Assembly (NCBI GenBank): GCA_031287525.1
Contig: JAITSU010000002.1
Span: 22,735-86,734 of the forward strand
Direction of reading: 5' to 3'
Length of the DNA: 64,000 nucleotides
DNA from: Zoogloeaceae bacterium
Lineage (GTDB): Bacteria; Pseudomonadota; Gammaproteobacteria; Burkholderiales; Rhodocyclaceae
The notes under the pieces were generated by a model that saw nothing but the letters and a program-made list of their open reading frames with translations, was not told the origin of the DNA and ran no database searches. The position numbers and the translations under genes are program-made. This document shows, piece after piece, positions 44,617 through 53,442 of the stretch; position 1 is the first letter of the stretch, and every line of letters begins with the position of its first letter.

Positions 44617-45894
44617 TTACTCATCCTTCTGTCGCTTTCGGAAAATTCGCGCCGTTTTGACGCTCTTGTCCTGGGTCTGGACGACTTCCACGGCGACGCC
44701 GCGCAATTTCAGGCAAACTCTGGCTTCGGGGATGTCTTCCAACTGTTCCAGAATCAAGCCGTTCAGGGTTTTCGGACCATCCAGCGGAAAGTCGAGTTCC
44801 AGTTTGCGGTTCAAATCGCGCAAGGACTGCCCGCCTTCGACGATGACGCTGCCTTCTTCGTCCCAGACGAGCGTCTTCGGCGCGCCGGGGAGGGCGGTGG
44901 TGAATTCGCCGACAATTTCCTCAACAATGTCTTCCAGCGTGATGATGCCCAGAATTTCGCCGTATTCATCGACCACGAAGCCGAAGCGTTGCCGGTTTTC
45001 CTGAAAAAATCCCAGTTGGGCAATCAGCGAGGTTCCGGCGGGGATGTAATACGGTGGTCGCAACAGCGTCCGCAATCTGTCTTCGTCAAAATCGTCGTCG
45101 CCCAGACGCGGCAACACCTGTCGCATGGAGAGCACGCCCAGCAACTGATCGAGCGCCTCGCGGCACACCGGCAGACGGGAATGTCCGCAGACGGCGAGGC
45201 GTTTTTTCACGTCTTCCCAGTCGGCGTCGACATCCAGCATTTCGATATTGCCACGCGGCGTCATCACGTCTTCCACGGCAATTTTGCCCAGGTCGAACAG
45301 GTTCACCAGAATACTGGCGTGCGTGGCGGGAATCAGTTCCCGACTCTCCATCACCAGCGTGCGCAGCTCTTCCGGCGTGAGCTTGGGCGCGCCCGCCGCC
45401 GGACGCAGGGAAAGTCCCATGAGTTTGAGCAAACCGCTGACGAACAGATTGATGAACCAGATTGCCGGATAGAGCACGCGAATCAGCGGCGTAAAAACAA
45501 AACTCAAGGTCTGGCTCAAGCGATCGGCGTAAGTCGCGCCGATGATTTTCGGCGTGATTTCGGAAAACACCAGAATGGCGAAAGTCAGCAACAGGGTTGC
45601 CGCGCCCAGCATCCATTCATCGTTCCCGAACAGGCGGAGGCTGATGATGCTGACCAGCGCGGCGGCGCCGACATTGACCAGATTATTGCCCAACAGGATA
45701 ACGCCCAGCAGCCGGTCGGTGCGCGCCAGCAGCAGAAGCGTCAGCTTCGCGCCCAGATGACCTTCGCTGGCGCGGTGGCGCAGGCGGTAGCGATTCGCCG
45801 CCATCATCGCCGTTTCGCTCAACGAAAAGAACGCCGACAGCGCCAGCAGCGCAATCAGGATGCCAATGAGCAGGGAAAGGGGAATTTTGTCCAA
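44617..45894 (-). CDS. HlyC/CorC-family DUF21-CBS membrane protein
   Basis: About 425 residues: a DUF21 membrane domain with LIALLALSAFFSLSETAMMAANRYRLRH, a CBS pair (about 200-320) and a C-terminal CorC_HlyC domain (about 335-420). E. coli relatives are YfjD and CorC, proposed to act in Mg/Co efflux or CorA support. The TTG at 45894 fits the family N-terminus (LDKIPLSLLIG). The frame also has an ATG at 45948, but that would overlap ypjD by 47 bases and add a Cys-rich leader. Confidence 0.85.
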   Translation of the reverse strand: MDKIPLSLLIGILIALLALSAFFSLSETAMMAANRYRLRHRASEGHLGAKLTLLLLARTDRLLGVILLGNNLVNVGAAALVSIISLRLFGNDEWMLGAATLLLTFAILVFSEITPKIIGATYADRLSQTLSFVFTPLIRVLYPAIWFINLFVSGLLKLMGLSLRPAAGAPKLTPEELRTLVMESRELIPATHASILVNLFDLGKIAVEDVMTPRGNIEMLDVDADWEDVKKRLAVCGHSRLPVCREALDQLLGVLSMRQVLPRLGDDDFDEDRLRTLLRPPYYIPAGTSLIAQLGFFQENRQRFGFVVDEYGEILGIITLEDIVEEIVGEFTTALPGAPKTLVWDEEGSVIVEGGQSLRDLNRKLELDFPLDGPKTLNGLILEQLEDIPEARVCLKLRGVAVEVVQTQDKSVKTARIFRKRQKDE

Positions 45895-45901
45895 TGCGAG
45901 T

Positions 45902-46744
45902 TCAGGGGCGATTAAGCAACACTTCCAACACAAAGCGGCTGCCGACATAGGCGAGCAGCAGCGCCACGAAACCCGCCAGCATCCAGTTCAGCGCGTGCCG
46001 TCCGCGCCAGCCGTAGATGCGGCGACCGAGCAGGAGAATGGCGAAAATAATCCAGGCGATGATGCCGAAAATCGTCTTGTGATCGAAGGTCAGCGCCTTG
46101 CCGAACAGGGTTTCCGAATAAAACAGCCCGCTGCCCACCGCCAGCGTCAGGAGCAGGAAGGCGATGGTGAGCATACGGAACAGCAGCGACTCCATTACCA
46201 AAAGCGGCGGCATACTCGCCATCCGGCGCGAACGTTCCGGGCGATGCAGATGTTTTTCGACCAGCCGCATACACAAGGCGTGCGCCGCCGCCAGCGCGAA
46301 CAATCCGTAAGACAGCATGGCGGCGAGAAAATGCAGACGGAAAATCAGGGTGTTGCTGTGGGGAACCGCGTGGCTATGCGTAAAAATCAACGGCAGAAAC
46401 GCCGCCAGCGCCGCCGTGTTCAGCACAATGGGCTGCGCGCCATCCATGCGCGCCTGAAAACTTTCCAGCCAGTAAATCAGCGCCGCCAGCCACGCCATCA
46501 GACAAAAGGCGAGGCCAAAAGAAAACTGCATCTGACCCGCGCCAGCGCCGAACAGCGCCATCTGCAAGCCCGTGGCGTGCAGGAACAGGGCGATACCTGT
46601 GAGGGTTTTTTCCACTCTGGCGACGGCGGGCGCGACCGTGCCCGTGTATTTCTCCGACCAGCGCGTGCGCCAAAAGTGGAAACCGAGCAGCAGGTAGACG
46701 ACGCCCGCCAAGCCGAGAAGGGTGAGCTGATTTACAATAGACAT
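45902..46744 (-). CDS. YpjD-like CcsA/ResC-family membrane protein
   Basis: A 280-residue protein with eight predicted TM helices and CcsA-like features (HFLAAMLSYGLFALAAAHALCMRLVEKHL, FDHKTIFGIIAWIIFAILL), including His residues that could bind heme. E. coli YpjD is the counterpart and also lies beside ffh. It is divergent from ffh with 24 bases between start codons. Confidence 0.85.
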   Translation of the reverse strand: MSIVNQLTLLGLAGVVYLLLGFHFWRTRWSEKYTGTVAPAVARVEKTLTGIALFLHATGLQMALFGAGAGQMQFSFGLAFCLMAWLAALIYWLESFQARMDGAQPIVLNTAALAAFLPLIFTHSHAVPHSNTLIFRLHFLAAMLSYGLFALAAAHALCMRLVEKHLHRPERSRRMASMPPLLVMESLLFRMLTIAFLLLTLAVGSGLFYSETLFGKALTFDHKTIFGIIAWIIFAILLLGRRIYGWRGRHALNWMLAGFVALLLAYVGSRFVLEVLLNRP

Positions 46745-46768
46745 CCCGAAATTCTACTCGAAGCTGCC

Positions 46769-48112
46769 ATGCTTGATAATCTGACGCAACGTCTTGCCAA
46801 AGTAATGAAAACCCTGCGCGGGGAAGCGCGACTCACAGAAGCCAACATTGGCGAGGCTTTGCGCGAAGTTCGCATGGCGCTTTTGGAGGCGGATGTCGCC
46901 CTGCCGGTGGTCAAGGATTTTATCGCCGCCGTGAAAGAAAAGGCGCTGGGCGCGGAAGTCATCGGCGCGTTAACGCCGGGACAAGCCCTGGTTGGCGTCG
47001 TGCATCGGGAGATGACCGCGCTGATGGGCGGCGCGAATGAAGAACTGAACCTCGCCACCCAGCCTCCCGCCGTTATCCTGATGGCGGGTTTGCAGGGCGC
47101 GGGCAAAACCACCACCGTCGGCAAACTCGGCAAACTCCTGAAAGAAACCCGGAAAAAGAAAGTGCTGGTGGTGTCCGTCGACATCTATCGCCCCGCCGCC
47201 ATCGCCCAGTTGCAAACCGTCGCCGGACAAGCGGGCGTCGAATTTTTCCCCTCTTCGCCTGCCGAAAAGCCGGAAGCCATCGCGCTTGCCGCCGTGGATT
47301 GGGCAAAACGCCACTATTGCGACGTGGTGCTGGTCGACACGGCGGGGCGGCTTGCCATTGACGAAGCGATGATGGCGGAAATCAAGGCGCTGCACGCCGC
47401 GTTGAACCCCATCGAAACCCTGTTCGTGGTCGACGCCATGCTGGGGCAGGACGCGGTGAACACCGCCCGTTCCTTTAACGAAGCCCTGCCCTTGACCGGC
47501 ATCGTTCTCACCAAACTGGACGGCGACGCGCGCGGCGGCGCGGCGCTCTCCGTGCGCCATGTCACCGGCAAGCCCATCAAATTTTCCGGCGTCGGCGAAA
47601 AACTCACCGGACTTGAAGCCTTCCATCCCGAACGCATGGCGTCGCGCATTCTCGGCATGGGCGACGTGCTCACGCTGATTGAAGAAGCGCAAAAAGGCAT
47701 CGACGAAGAAAAGGCGCTCGCCTTCGCCAAAAAACTGAAAAGCGGCAAAGGCTTCAACCTGAACGACTTCAAGGAACAAATGGGGCAGATGCGAAAAATG
47801 GGCGGCATGACCGCGCTGATGGACAAACTCCCCAGCCAGATTGCCCAAGCCGCCGGACAACTGCCGCAAGGCACGGAAGACAAAATGATTCGTCAGGTGG
47901 AGGGCATCATCAATTCCATGACCCCGACCGAACGCGAAAAACCGGAACTCATCAAAGCCAGCCGCAAACGCCGCATCGCCACTGGCGCGGGCGTGCAGGT
48001 GCAGGAAGTAAACCGCCTCCTGAAACAGTTTGAACAGACGCAGAAAATGATGAAACACTTTTCCAAAGGCGGCATCGGCAAGCTGCTGCGGGGGATTCCG
48101 GGGTTCAGGTGA
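46769..48112 (+). CDS. ffh: Signal recognition particle protein Ffh
   Basis: A 447-residue SRP GTPase. It has an N domain (MLDNLTQRLAKVMKTLRGEARL), a G domain with GLQGAGKTTTVGKL, DTAGRLAID, TKLDGDARGG and a Met-rich M domain (MGQMRKMGGMTALMDKLP) that binds signal peptides and 4.5S RNA. The start at 46769 fits the family; the longer upstream frame is antisense to ypjD. Partial copies of the last 45 codons recur at 48801 and 50183. Confidence 0.95.
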   Translation: MLDNLTQRLAKVMKTLRGEARLTEANIGEALREVRMALLEADVALPVVKDFIAAVKEKALGAEVIGALTPGQALVGVVHREMTALMGGANEELNLATQPPAVILMAGLQGAGKTTTVGKLGKLLKETRKKKVLVVSVDIYRPAAIAQLQTVAGQAGVEFFPSSPAEKPEAIALAAVDWAKRHYCDVVLVDTAGRLAIDEAMMAEIKALHAALNPIETLFVVDAMLGQDAVNTARSFNEALPLTGIVLTKLDGDARGGAALSVRHVTGKPIKFSGVGEKLTGLEAFHPERMASRILGMGDVLTLIEEAQKGIDEEKALAFAKKLKSGKGFNLNDFKEQMGQMRKMGGMTALMDKLPSQIAQAAGQLPQGTEDKMIRQVEGIINSMTPTEREKPELIKASRKRRIATGAGVQVQEVNRLLKQFEQTQKMMKHFSKGGIGKLLRGIPGFR

Positions 48113-48122
48113 CAGGTGGCAG

Positions 48123-48152
48123 AAAAATGCGGCGTTTTGCGCCGCATTTTTG
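48123..48152. terminator. Bidirectional terminator after ffh
   Basis: AAAAATGCGGCG / CGCCGCATTTTT hairpin between ffh (+) and the first DUF805 copy (-). The same element with its flanks recurs at 48946-48975 and 50230-50259. Confidence 0.88.
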
Positions 48153-48153
48153 T

Positions 48154-48737
48154 TTATTGCCTTGAATCGCGTTGTCGTTCCATTTGTTGCAGAATTTCCT
48201 GCGCTTGCTTCATGCGATCCTGATAGCCGCTCAATGAGCGAAAGTCAGCACTGAAAACACCGCTGCAAATGTGAGCGCCGCCAGCAACAGACTGCCGCCC
48301 ACGAAGACTGCAATGTTATTGTTATTGGGCGGTGGCGGCGGACCATAGTCGTTGTTGCCATCGGCGCCGGATTTCAGGAGCAGGTAAAGCCCAAAAAGAT
48401 TGCTGATTAAGGGCACCAAAAAGAGCAGCATCCACCAAGCGGACATGTTGATGTCGTGCAAACGCCGAAAGCGCAGCGTGAAACGGAACGCAATCCAGAC
48501 AACCACTCCGCCGAAAATTACCTGAGGCTCAAACTTGGGAACGAGAAAGCTACCGACCATGACCACGGGAATCAGCAGCAGCGTCATCGTCATAAACCAT
48601 ACCAGATAACGCAGCCGCCCCAGTCGCCCTTTCAGACTGATGAAATCAAGTTCGCAGTAGCCGCCGCTGTCTTCATTCGCGCGCAGTTCGACAAGCTCCT
48701 GCTGTAGGGTAGGGTGTTGCGCTTGCGCTTCGTCCAT
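48154..48737 (-). pseudogene. DUF805 membrane protein, truncated and frameshifted (copy 1)
   Basis: Compared with copies 2 and 3 it lacks the whole N-terminal domain, starting MDEAQAQ just before ELVELRANEDSGGYCELDFISL. Its frame shifts near base 48240 so that translation stops at LTFAH (48231). The lost C-terminus is still readable in another frame down to 48154 (MKQAQEILQQMERQRDSRQ). The DUF805 core (four TM helices, RRLHDINMSAWWML, GPPPPPN) is intact, so a 168-residue protein could still be made. Confidence 0.75.
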
Positions 48738-48800
48738 GCCGCGCTCCTCATTTATGTTTCAACGACGTTTGGAAGAGCTTATTCCAATTCTAATCTGTAT

Positions 48801-48935
48801 GCCACCGGCGCGGGTGTGCAGGTGCAGGAAGTGAACCGGCTCTTGAAACAGTTTGAACAGACGCAGAAAATGATGAAACACTTTTCCAAAGGCAGCATCG
48901 GCAAGCTGTTGCGAGGGATTCCGGGGTTCAGGTGA
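48801..48935 (+). pseudogene. Fragment of ffh 3' end (second copy)
   Basis: About 135 bases reproduce ffh codons for TGAGVQVQEVNRLLKQFEQT to the stop, with one amino-acid change (GGIG to GSIG). Nearly all nucleotide differences from ffh are at synonymous positions. The following terminator and the start of the next DUF805 gene are also copied. No start codon of its own is expected to be used. Confidence 0.9.
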
Positions 48936-48945
48936 CAGGTGGCAG

Positions 48946-48975
48946 AAAAATGCGGCGTTTTGCGCCGCATTTTTG
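48946..48975. terminator. Second copy of the ffh terminator
   Basis: The hairpin and A/T flanks seen at 48123-48152 are repeated, again directly after an ffh tail and before a DUF805 stop codon. Confidence 0.85.
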
Positions 48976-48976
48976 T

Positions 48977-50026
48977 TTATTGCCTTGAGTCGCGTTGTCG
49001 TTCCATTTGTTGCAGAATTTCCTGCAATTGCTGTTGGGATTTCTCGCGGTCTTTCGGGTCTTCTTTCTTCTGTTTTTCGTAACCGCCCTGTCCGGCGCGC
49101 GCGCGGTGCGTATAGTCGTTATAGGCGGGAAGCATCACTGAAAACACGAGCAGCAACATCAACAACAGACCGCCGCCCGCGATGAGCGCAACGCCAGTGC
49201 TGTTGGGCGGCGGCGGCGGACCGTAGTCGTTGTCGCCGTCATCGCCGGATTTCAGTAACAGGAAAAGCGTGAAAAAATTATTGATGCCGGGCATGAAAAA
49301 AAGCAGCATCCACCAGGCGGACATGTTGATGTCGTGCATGCGTCGGAAGGTCAGCGTGAAATTGAACGCTATCACAAGAATCCCGACAACTACCGCGCCA
49401 AGAACTGCCAAGGGCTGAAACTTGGCGGCGAGAAAGGCACCGACCACGATCACGGGAATCAGCAGCAGATACATCGCGATCGACCACGCCAGATAACGCA
49501 AGCGCCCCAGCCGTCCCTCCAGACTGATGAAATCGAGTTCGCAGTAGCCACCGTCGCCCTCATGCGCGCGCAACTCCACAAGCTCCTGCGTCGGTGACTT
49601 GTAGGCGGGGCGTTGCTCTTGTGCTTGCGGCTGCGCCCAAACGGGCGTGCTGTCGAACGGGTCGGTGGATACGTTTTCGGTCGAGGTGGCTGCGCGGGCT
49701 GTCGAGGCGTCAGCGGCGGGTTGCGGTTGACTTGCAGGCTCAGGTTTTTCCACAAGTTCAAGCGTAACCGGCGCGGCGGCGGGCTTGACGACCTGTTCGC
49801 GTTCCTTGTACACAATCGCCCCCGCTTCGCGCAAGACCTGCACATAGTGGTTGGCTTCCTGCTCGGTCAGGTTGCGTTTCAATACGGCCGTCTCGCCACT
49901 AAACAGTGGTTCGACGCGGGTGAGGTCACATTTGAACAAACGCGCCATATTGGCTTTGACGGTCTCTTCCGGCGTTTCCATCATCACCATGCCGTTAAAC
50001 ACGATTTTGTAACGTACTTCGTCCAT
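48977..50026 (-). CDS. DUF805 membrane protein with N-terminal regulatory-type domain (copy 2)
   Basis: About 349 residues from MDEVRYKIVFNG (ATG 50026). The N-terminal domain (residues 1-80, ETPEETVKANMARLFKCDLTRVEPLFSGE) is the small module often fused to DUF805, TM2 or RDD membrane domains. A Pro/Ala linker and a DUF805 domain with four TM helices (RRMHDINMSAWWMLLFFMPG) follow, then GPPPPPN, a last TM and a charged coiled tail (QLQEILQQMERQRDSRQ). Function unknown. Confidence 0.8.
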   Translation of the reverse strand: MDEVRYKIVFNGMVMMETPEETVKANMARLFKCDLTRVEPLFSGETAVLKRNLTEQEANHYVQVLREAGAIVYKEREQVVKPAAAPVTLELVEKPEPASQPQPAADASTARAATSTENVSTDPFDSTPVWAQPQAQEQRPAYKSPTQELVELRAHEGDGGYCELDFISLEGRLGRLRYLAWSIAMYLLLIPVIVVGAFLAAKFQPLAVLGAVVVGILVIAFNFTLTFRRMHDINMSAWWMLLFFMPGINNFFTLFLLLKSGDDGDNDYGPPPPPNSTGVALIAGGGLLLMLLLVFSVMLPAYNDYTHRARAGQGGYEKQKKEDPKDREKSQQQLQEILQQMERQRDSRQ

Positions 50027-50095
50027 GCCGCACTCACTCGCGCCGTTTATGAAGCAACAGATTGTAACGCGGAGGGAGGGGTGGGGTGGACAACG

Positions 50096-50181
50096 CAATC
50101 GGGTCGGCGAAGCAGGAATAACTCACTTCCTTGCGTTCCAGTCGCATGACCTCGAATTTGTCATTTGCCTTGTAGATGGCT
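50096..50181 (-). pseudogene. Internal fragment of efp
   Basis: About 85 bases closely match the efp interior at roughly 51974-52059 (shared runs such as ACTTCCTTGCGTTCCAGT and ACCTCGAA). It is joined directly to an ffh tail at about 50182, so it marks a duplication junction. Not translatable as EF-P. Confidence 0.85.
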
Positions 50182-50182
50182 T

Positions 50183-50215
50183 TGGCAAGCTGTTGCGGGG
50201 GATTCCGGGGTTCAG
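50183..50215 (+). pseudogene. Fragment of ffh 3' end (third copy)
   Basis: The last 33 bases or so of ffh (GKLLRGIPGFR) follow the efp fragment, and the usual terminator (50230-50259) and DUF805 tail come next. The stop codon is changed (TGA to TGG). Confidence 0.85.
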
Positions 50216-50229
50216 GTGGCAGGTGGCAG

Positions 50230-50259
50230 AAAAATGCGGCGTTTTGCGCCGCATTTTTG
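50230..50259. terminator. Third copy of the ffh terminator
   Basis: Same AAAAATGCGGCG/CGCCGCATTTTT hairpin, located between the third ffh fragment and the stop of DUF805 copy 3. Confidence 0.85.
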
Positions 50260-50260
50260 T

Positions 50261-51433
50261 TTATTGCCTTGAACCGCGTTGTTTTCTCATTTGTTCCCGC
50301 ATTTGTTCAATCTGTTTGCGGAATTCAGGGTCGTTTTCCATTCTTCGCCGGAATTCAGGGTCACGTTTCATCTGCTCCTCTATTTGTTCATCCATCTGCC
50401 GCATGACTTCATCGTTATCGCCTTCCTTGGCCGCAGAGTAGAGGCTCACCGCTCTTTGTAGCTGCGTGAAACCATCGTTTAGCAAAAAACCCAGAAGGCC
50501 AATGACATGAAAAACGATATAGACGCTGGCAAGGATGATAACGCCAGTGCTATTGGGCGGGGGTGGCGGACCAAAGTCGTTGTCGCCATCGCTGCCCGCT
50601 TTTACCGACAGGAACAGCGGAAACAGGAAATAATTTACAACGACAGCGGGGATGATAAACAGGCGCGGGGACATGAGCGCAAGAACAGTGAGCAGTAGAG
50701 GCGCCAATATCCACCAGGCGGACAGGTTGACATCGTGCAAGCGTCGAGCCATTAGTGTGATAAGGAACGCGACGAACGCGATGACCACACCAACGATTGC
50801 CGCCATAATCAGATACTTCAGCACCGGAGACGTCAGCGCGATAGCGGCGCCGATCCCGACGACCACGGATATGGGAATCATCAGCAATATCATTGCCAAC
50901 CCCCAGGCCAGATAACGCAGACGCCCCAACCGTCCTTGCAGACTGATGAAATTGAGTTCGCAATAGACCTCTTCCTGCCGCGCGGCAAGTTCCTGCGAAG
51001 GCGACTTGTAGACGGGGCGTTGCTCTTGTGCGCGCGGTTGCGCTCGAACAGCGGGGCCGCCGAATGGGTCAGTGGACGCGTTTACGGTCGGCGTGACCGC
51101 GCTGGTGGCGGGACTTGTTGTCGACGCGTCAACAGGTTTGACCGGCTCCGGTTTCTCCGCAAGTTCAAGCGCAACGGGCGCGGCAACAGGCTTGACCACC
51201 TGTTCGCGCTCCTTGTGCACAATCGCTCCCGCGTTGCGTAAAACCTGCACATAGTGGTTGGCTTCCTGCTCATTAAGATGGCGCTTCAATGTGGCAGGTT
51301 CCCCGCTGAACAGCGGCTCGACGCGGGCGAGGTCGCACTTGAATAACCGCGCCATATTCGCCTTCACGGTCTCTTCCGGCGTTTCCATCATCACCATGCC
51401 ATTGAAAACAACCTTGTAACGGACTTCGTCCAC
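50261..51433 (-). CDS. DUF805 membrane protein with N-terminal regulatory-type domain (copy 3)
   Basis: About 390 residues. By comparison with copy 2 the start is the GTG at 51433 (VDEVRYKVVFNG), which has a GGGAGCG box upstream; an ATG at 51466 would add 11 residues. The N-terminal domain is close to copy 2, the DUF805 domain is more diverged (ARRLHDVNLSAWWILAP), and the C-terminus carries a repeated acidic/basic segment with DPEFRRRMENDPEFRKQIEQ. Function unknown. Confidence 0.8.
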   Translation of the reverse strand: MDEVRYKVVFNGMVMMETPEETVKANMARLFKCDLARVEPLFSGEPATLKRHLNEQEANHYVQVLRNAGAIVHKEREQVVKPVAAPVALELAEKPEPVKPVDASTTSPATSAVTPTVNASTDPFGGPAVRAQPRAQEQRPVYKSPSQELAARQEEVYCELNFISLQGRLGRLRYLAWGLAMILLMIPISVVVGIGAAIALTSPVLKYLIMAAIVGVVIAFVAFLITLMARRLHDVNLSAWWILAPLLLTVLALMSPRLFIIPAVVVNYFLFPLFLSVKAGSDGDNDFGPPPPPNSTGVIILASVYIVFHVIGLLGFLLNDGFTQLQRAVSLYSAAKEGDNDEVMRQMDEQIEEQMKRDPEFRRRMENDPEFRKQIEQMREQMRKQRGSRQ

Positions 51434-51583
51434 AGTGCGCTCCCTTTCTTTATGCCGTGTTATCAACGGGCATAGAATGACGAGGCGTAATTAATATGTC
51501 AAGACATTTTACAATAGCGCGACAAGCAAAACCTGTTTCCCGAATTCCGTTGCAAAAAACAGACACCTTGGGGAATCAAACGC

Positions 51584-51626
51584 AACCGGGGCGACCTGCG
51601 GATGGCAGACCGCCCCGGTTTTTTTC
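51584..51626. terminator. Hairpin between efp and DUF805 copy 3
   Basis: ACCGGGGCG pairs with CGCCCCGGT and is followed by TTTTTT on the plus strand. On the minus strand (efp direction) the hairpin is followed only by a broken T run, so termination of efp may be partial. Confidence 0.6.
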
Positions 51627-51653
51627 AAGGAAACGATATTTTTCCGTGAAAAA

Positions 51654-52211
51654 TCACTTCACCCGGTTGCGATATTCGTCGGTGCGGGTGTCGATTTCGA
51701 TTTTGTCGCCGATTTCCACGAAGGCGGGCACGGGGAGTTCAAAGCCGGTGTTGATGCGGGCGGGCTTCATCACCTTGCCGGAAGTGTCGCCCTTGACGGC
51801 GGGTTCGGTGTAGGTCACTTCGCGCACCACCGAAGTCGGCAGTTCCACGGAAATCGCCTTGTCGTTGTAAAACACCACTTCGCAGGGCATCCCGTCTTCC
51901 AGATATTTCAGGGCATCGGTCATGTTTTCGGCTTCGATGTCGAACTGGTTGTATTCGGCGTCCATGAACACATACATCGGGTCGGCGAAGTAGGAATAGC
52001 TGACTTCCTTGCGTTCCAGTTGTACGACCTCGAACTTGTCATCCGCCTTGTAGACGGCTTCGGAAGCCGAGCCGGAAAGCAGATTTTTAAGTTTCATCTT
52101 GACCACGGCAGAGTTGCGACCAGACTTGTTATATTCGGCTTTCTGCACCACCAGCGGGTCGTTGCCCACCATGATGACATTGCCAGAGCGGAGTTCCTGT
52201 GCGGTTTTCAT
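51654..52211 (-). CDS. efp: Translation elongation factor P
   Basis: A 185-residue EF-P with three OB-type domains. The tip loop reads NKSGRNSA, with Arg at residue 32. Arg32 marks the EarP-rhamnosylated form, unlike the Lys34 form of E. coli. EF-P relieves stalling at proline runs. The adjacent earP gene supplies the modification. Confidence 0.95.
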   Translation of the reverse strand: MKTAQELRSGNVIMVGNDPLVVQKAEYNKSGRNSAVVKMKLKNLLSGSASEAVYKADDKFEVVQLERKEVSYSYFADPMYVFMDAEYNQFDIEAENMTDALKYLEDGMPCEVVFYNDKAISVELPTSVVREVTYTEPAVKGDTSGKVMKPARINTGFELPVPAFVEIGDKIEIDTRTDEYRNRVK

Positions 52212-52248
52212 AATTTTTCAGCGCATTCGTCAAAAACAAAACGCCGGA

Positions 52249-53352
52249 TTATACCTGCGCCGAACAGAAGTTGACGAGCGCGGAAGCCAGGTCTTCCTGC
52301 GCGAGCAGTTTTTCCCGCCACAGCGCATTGTGCCGCGCCACTTCCGGCAACGCCTGCCGCAGCAGCGACCAATCCTGTTTGAAGTCTGCGTTCACCGCAT
52401 TCCAGACGCGCCAAAAACGGGCAAGGCAGGGGTCGGGACGATAACGGTCAAGAAAAGCCTCAAGTTTTTGCACATGCGCGTCTTTATCCTGCGGATAAAT
52501 CTGCCAGACAAACGGCTTGCCCGCCCACTGCGCGCGCACAAAAGAATCCTCGCCGCGCACGAAATTAAGGTCACAAGCGTAAAGCAATTCGTCGTAAGCC
52601 TCCTGCGACAAAAAAGGAATGGGGATGATTCGCACATTGCCCATCGTCCAGGGCGCATTGCCTTTCAGACAAGCGCGAACCACTGCCAACGGCTTGCCCG
52701 GCGGCACAAGACAGACAAGCGGCGCATCATCTTCCACCCATGCCGCCAGCAGCGGCGCAAAAGGCGCAGGGTCATAGCAGAACAGGCTGACCAGCAAGGG
52801 ATCGTTGGATTCATGGGCTGTCGTAGGGGCGGCGAGTCGCCACCCGCTCTCCGCCAACAACTCGTCGCGTCCCCGAAACCCCGCCTGCCGAACCAATAAA
52901 TCCCGCTCCCGCAACAACCCGCCCGTCCGCGCCGTAAAGCCGGGAAAAAAGAAATGCTTGACGAGCGATAGCTTGGGATGCGGCGACGCCATGCCGTGAC
53001 AGCCCTCCACCCAATCTTCCAGCCCCAGATATTCCAGATTGACCCAAACCGGCGCTACCGTTCGCGCCGCCATCGCCCGCGCATAATTTTCCGGCAACGC
53101 GCAACCAAAGGCTTCAATCACCACATCCGCTACCGCGTCGAACATGAATGGCGCTGACCACTCACAAACCCGTACATCAACAGCATTATCCGACGCCATC
53201 GCCACCAGCGGCGCGGGGTCGTCTACCCACAGGCGCACATCCAGCCCATGCTCCGTCGCCAACTGTCGCGCCAGTCGCCAGCACACGCCGATGTCGCCCA
53301 GATTGTCGATGACTTTACAGAAGATGTCTGTACTTTTTGACCGTGTTTCCAT
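52249..53352 (-). CDS. earP: EF-P arginine rhamnosyltransferase EarP
   Basis: About 367 residues starting at METRSKSTDIFCKVIDNLGDIGVCWRLAR (ATG 53352), the typical EarP N-terminus. A GT-B fold enzyme that transfers rhamnose from dTDP-rhamnose to EF-P Arg32; DLNFVRGEDSFVRAQWAGKPFVWQIYPQ near the C-terminus is the nucleotide-sugar site. A palindromic repeat (52823-52847) is translated in frame as GWRLAAPTT in the middle of the protein. Confidence 0.93.
   Translation of the reverse strand: METRSKSTDIFCKVIDNLGDIGVCWRLARQLATEHGLDVRLWVDDPAPLVAMASDNAVDVRVCEWSAPFMFDAVADVVIEAFGCALPENYARAMAARTVAPVWVNLEYLGLEDWVEGCHGMASPHPKLSLVKHFFFPGFTARTGGLLRERDLLVRQAGFRGRDELLAESGWRLAAPTTAHESNDPLLVSLFCYDPAPFAPLLAAWVEDDAPLVCLVPPGKPLAVVRACLKGNAPWTMGNVRIIPIPFLSQEAYDELLYACDLNFVRGEDSFVRAQWAGKPFVWQIYPQDKDAHVQKLEAFLDRYRPDPCLARFWRVWNAVNADFKQDWSLLRQALPEVARHNALWREKLLAQEDLASALVNFCSAQV
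52823..52847. repeat. GTAGGGGC-type palindrome inside earP
   Basis: GTAGGGGCGGCGA / TCGCCACCC, a slightly imperfect member of the intergenic repeat family, here within the earP reading frame without breaking it. Confidence 0.65.
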
Positions 53353-53442
53353 ACGATAACGCCCTTGTTCGAATATGACCAAAGTACGCGCGCAAGCATT
53401 GCGCCTTGCAATTTCCCTTTTTACAACAAGTTCTCGACCACC

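Noticed and set aside
45860..46768. Upstream extension of the Ffh reading frame by 303 codons
   Set aside because: It is antisense to ypjD and the Ffh family starts at MLDNLTQRL (46769).
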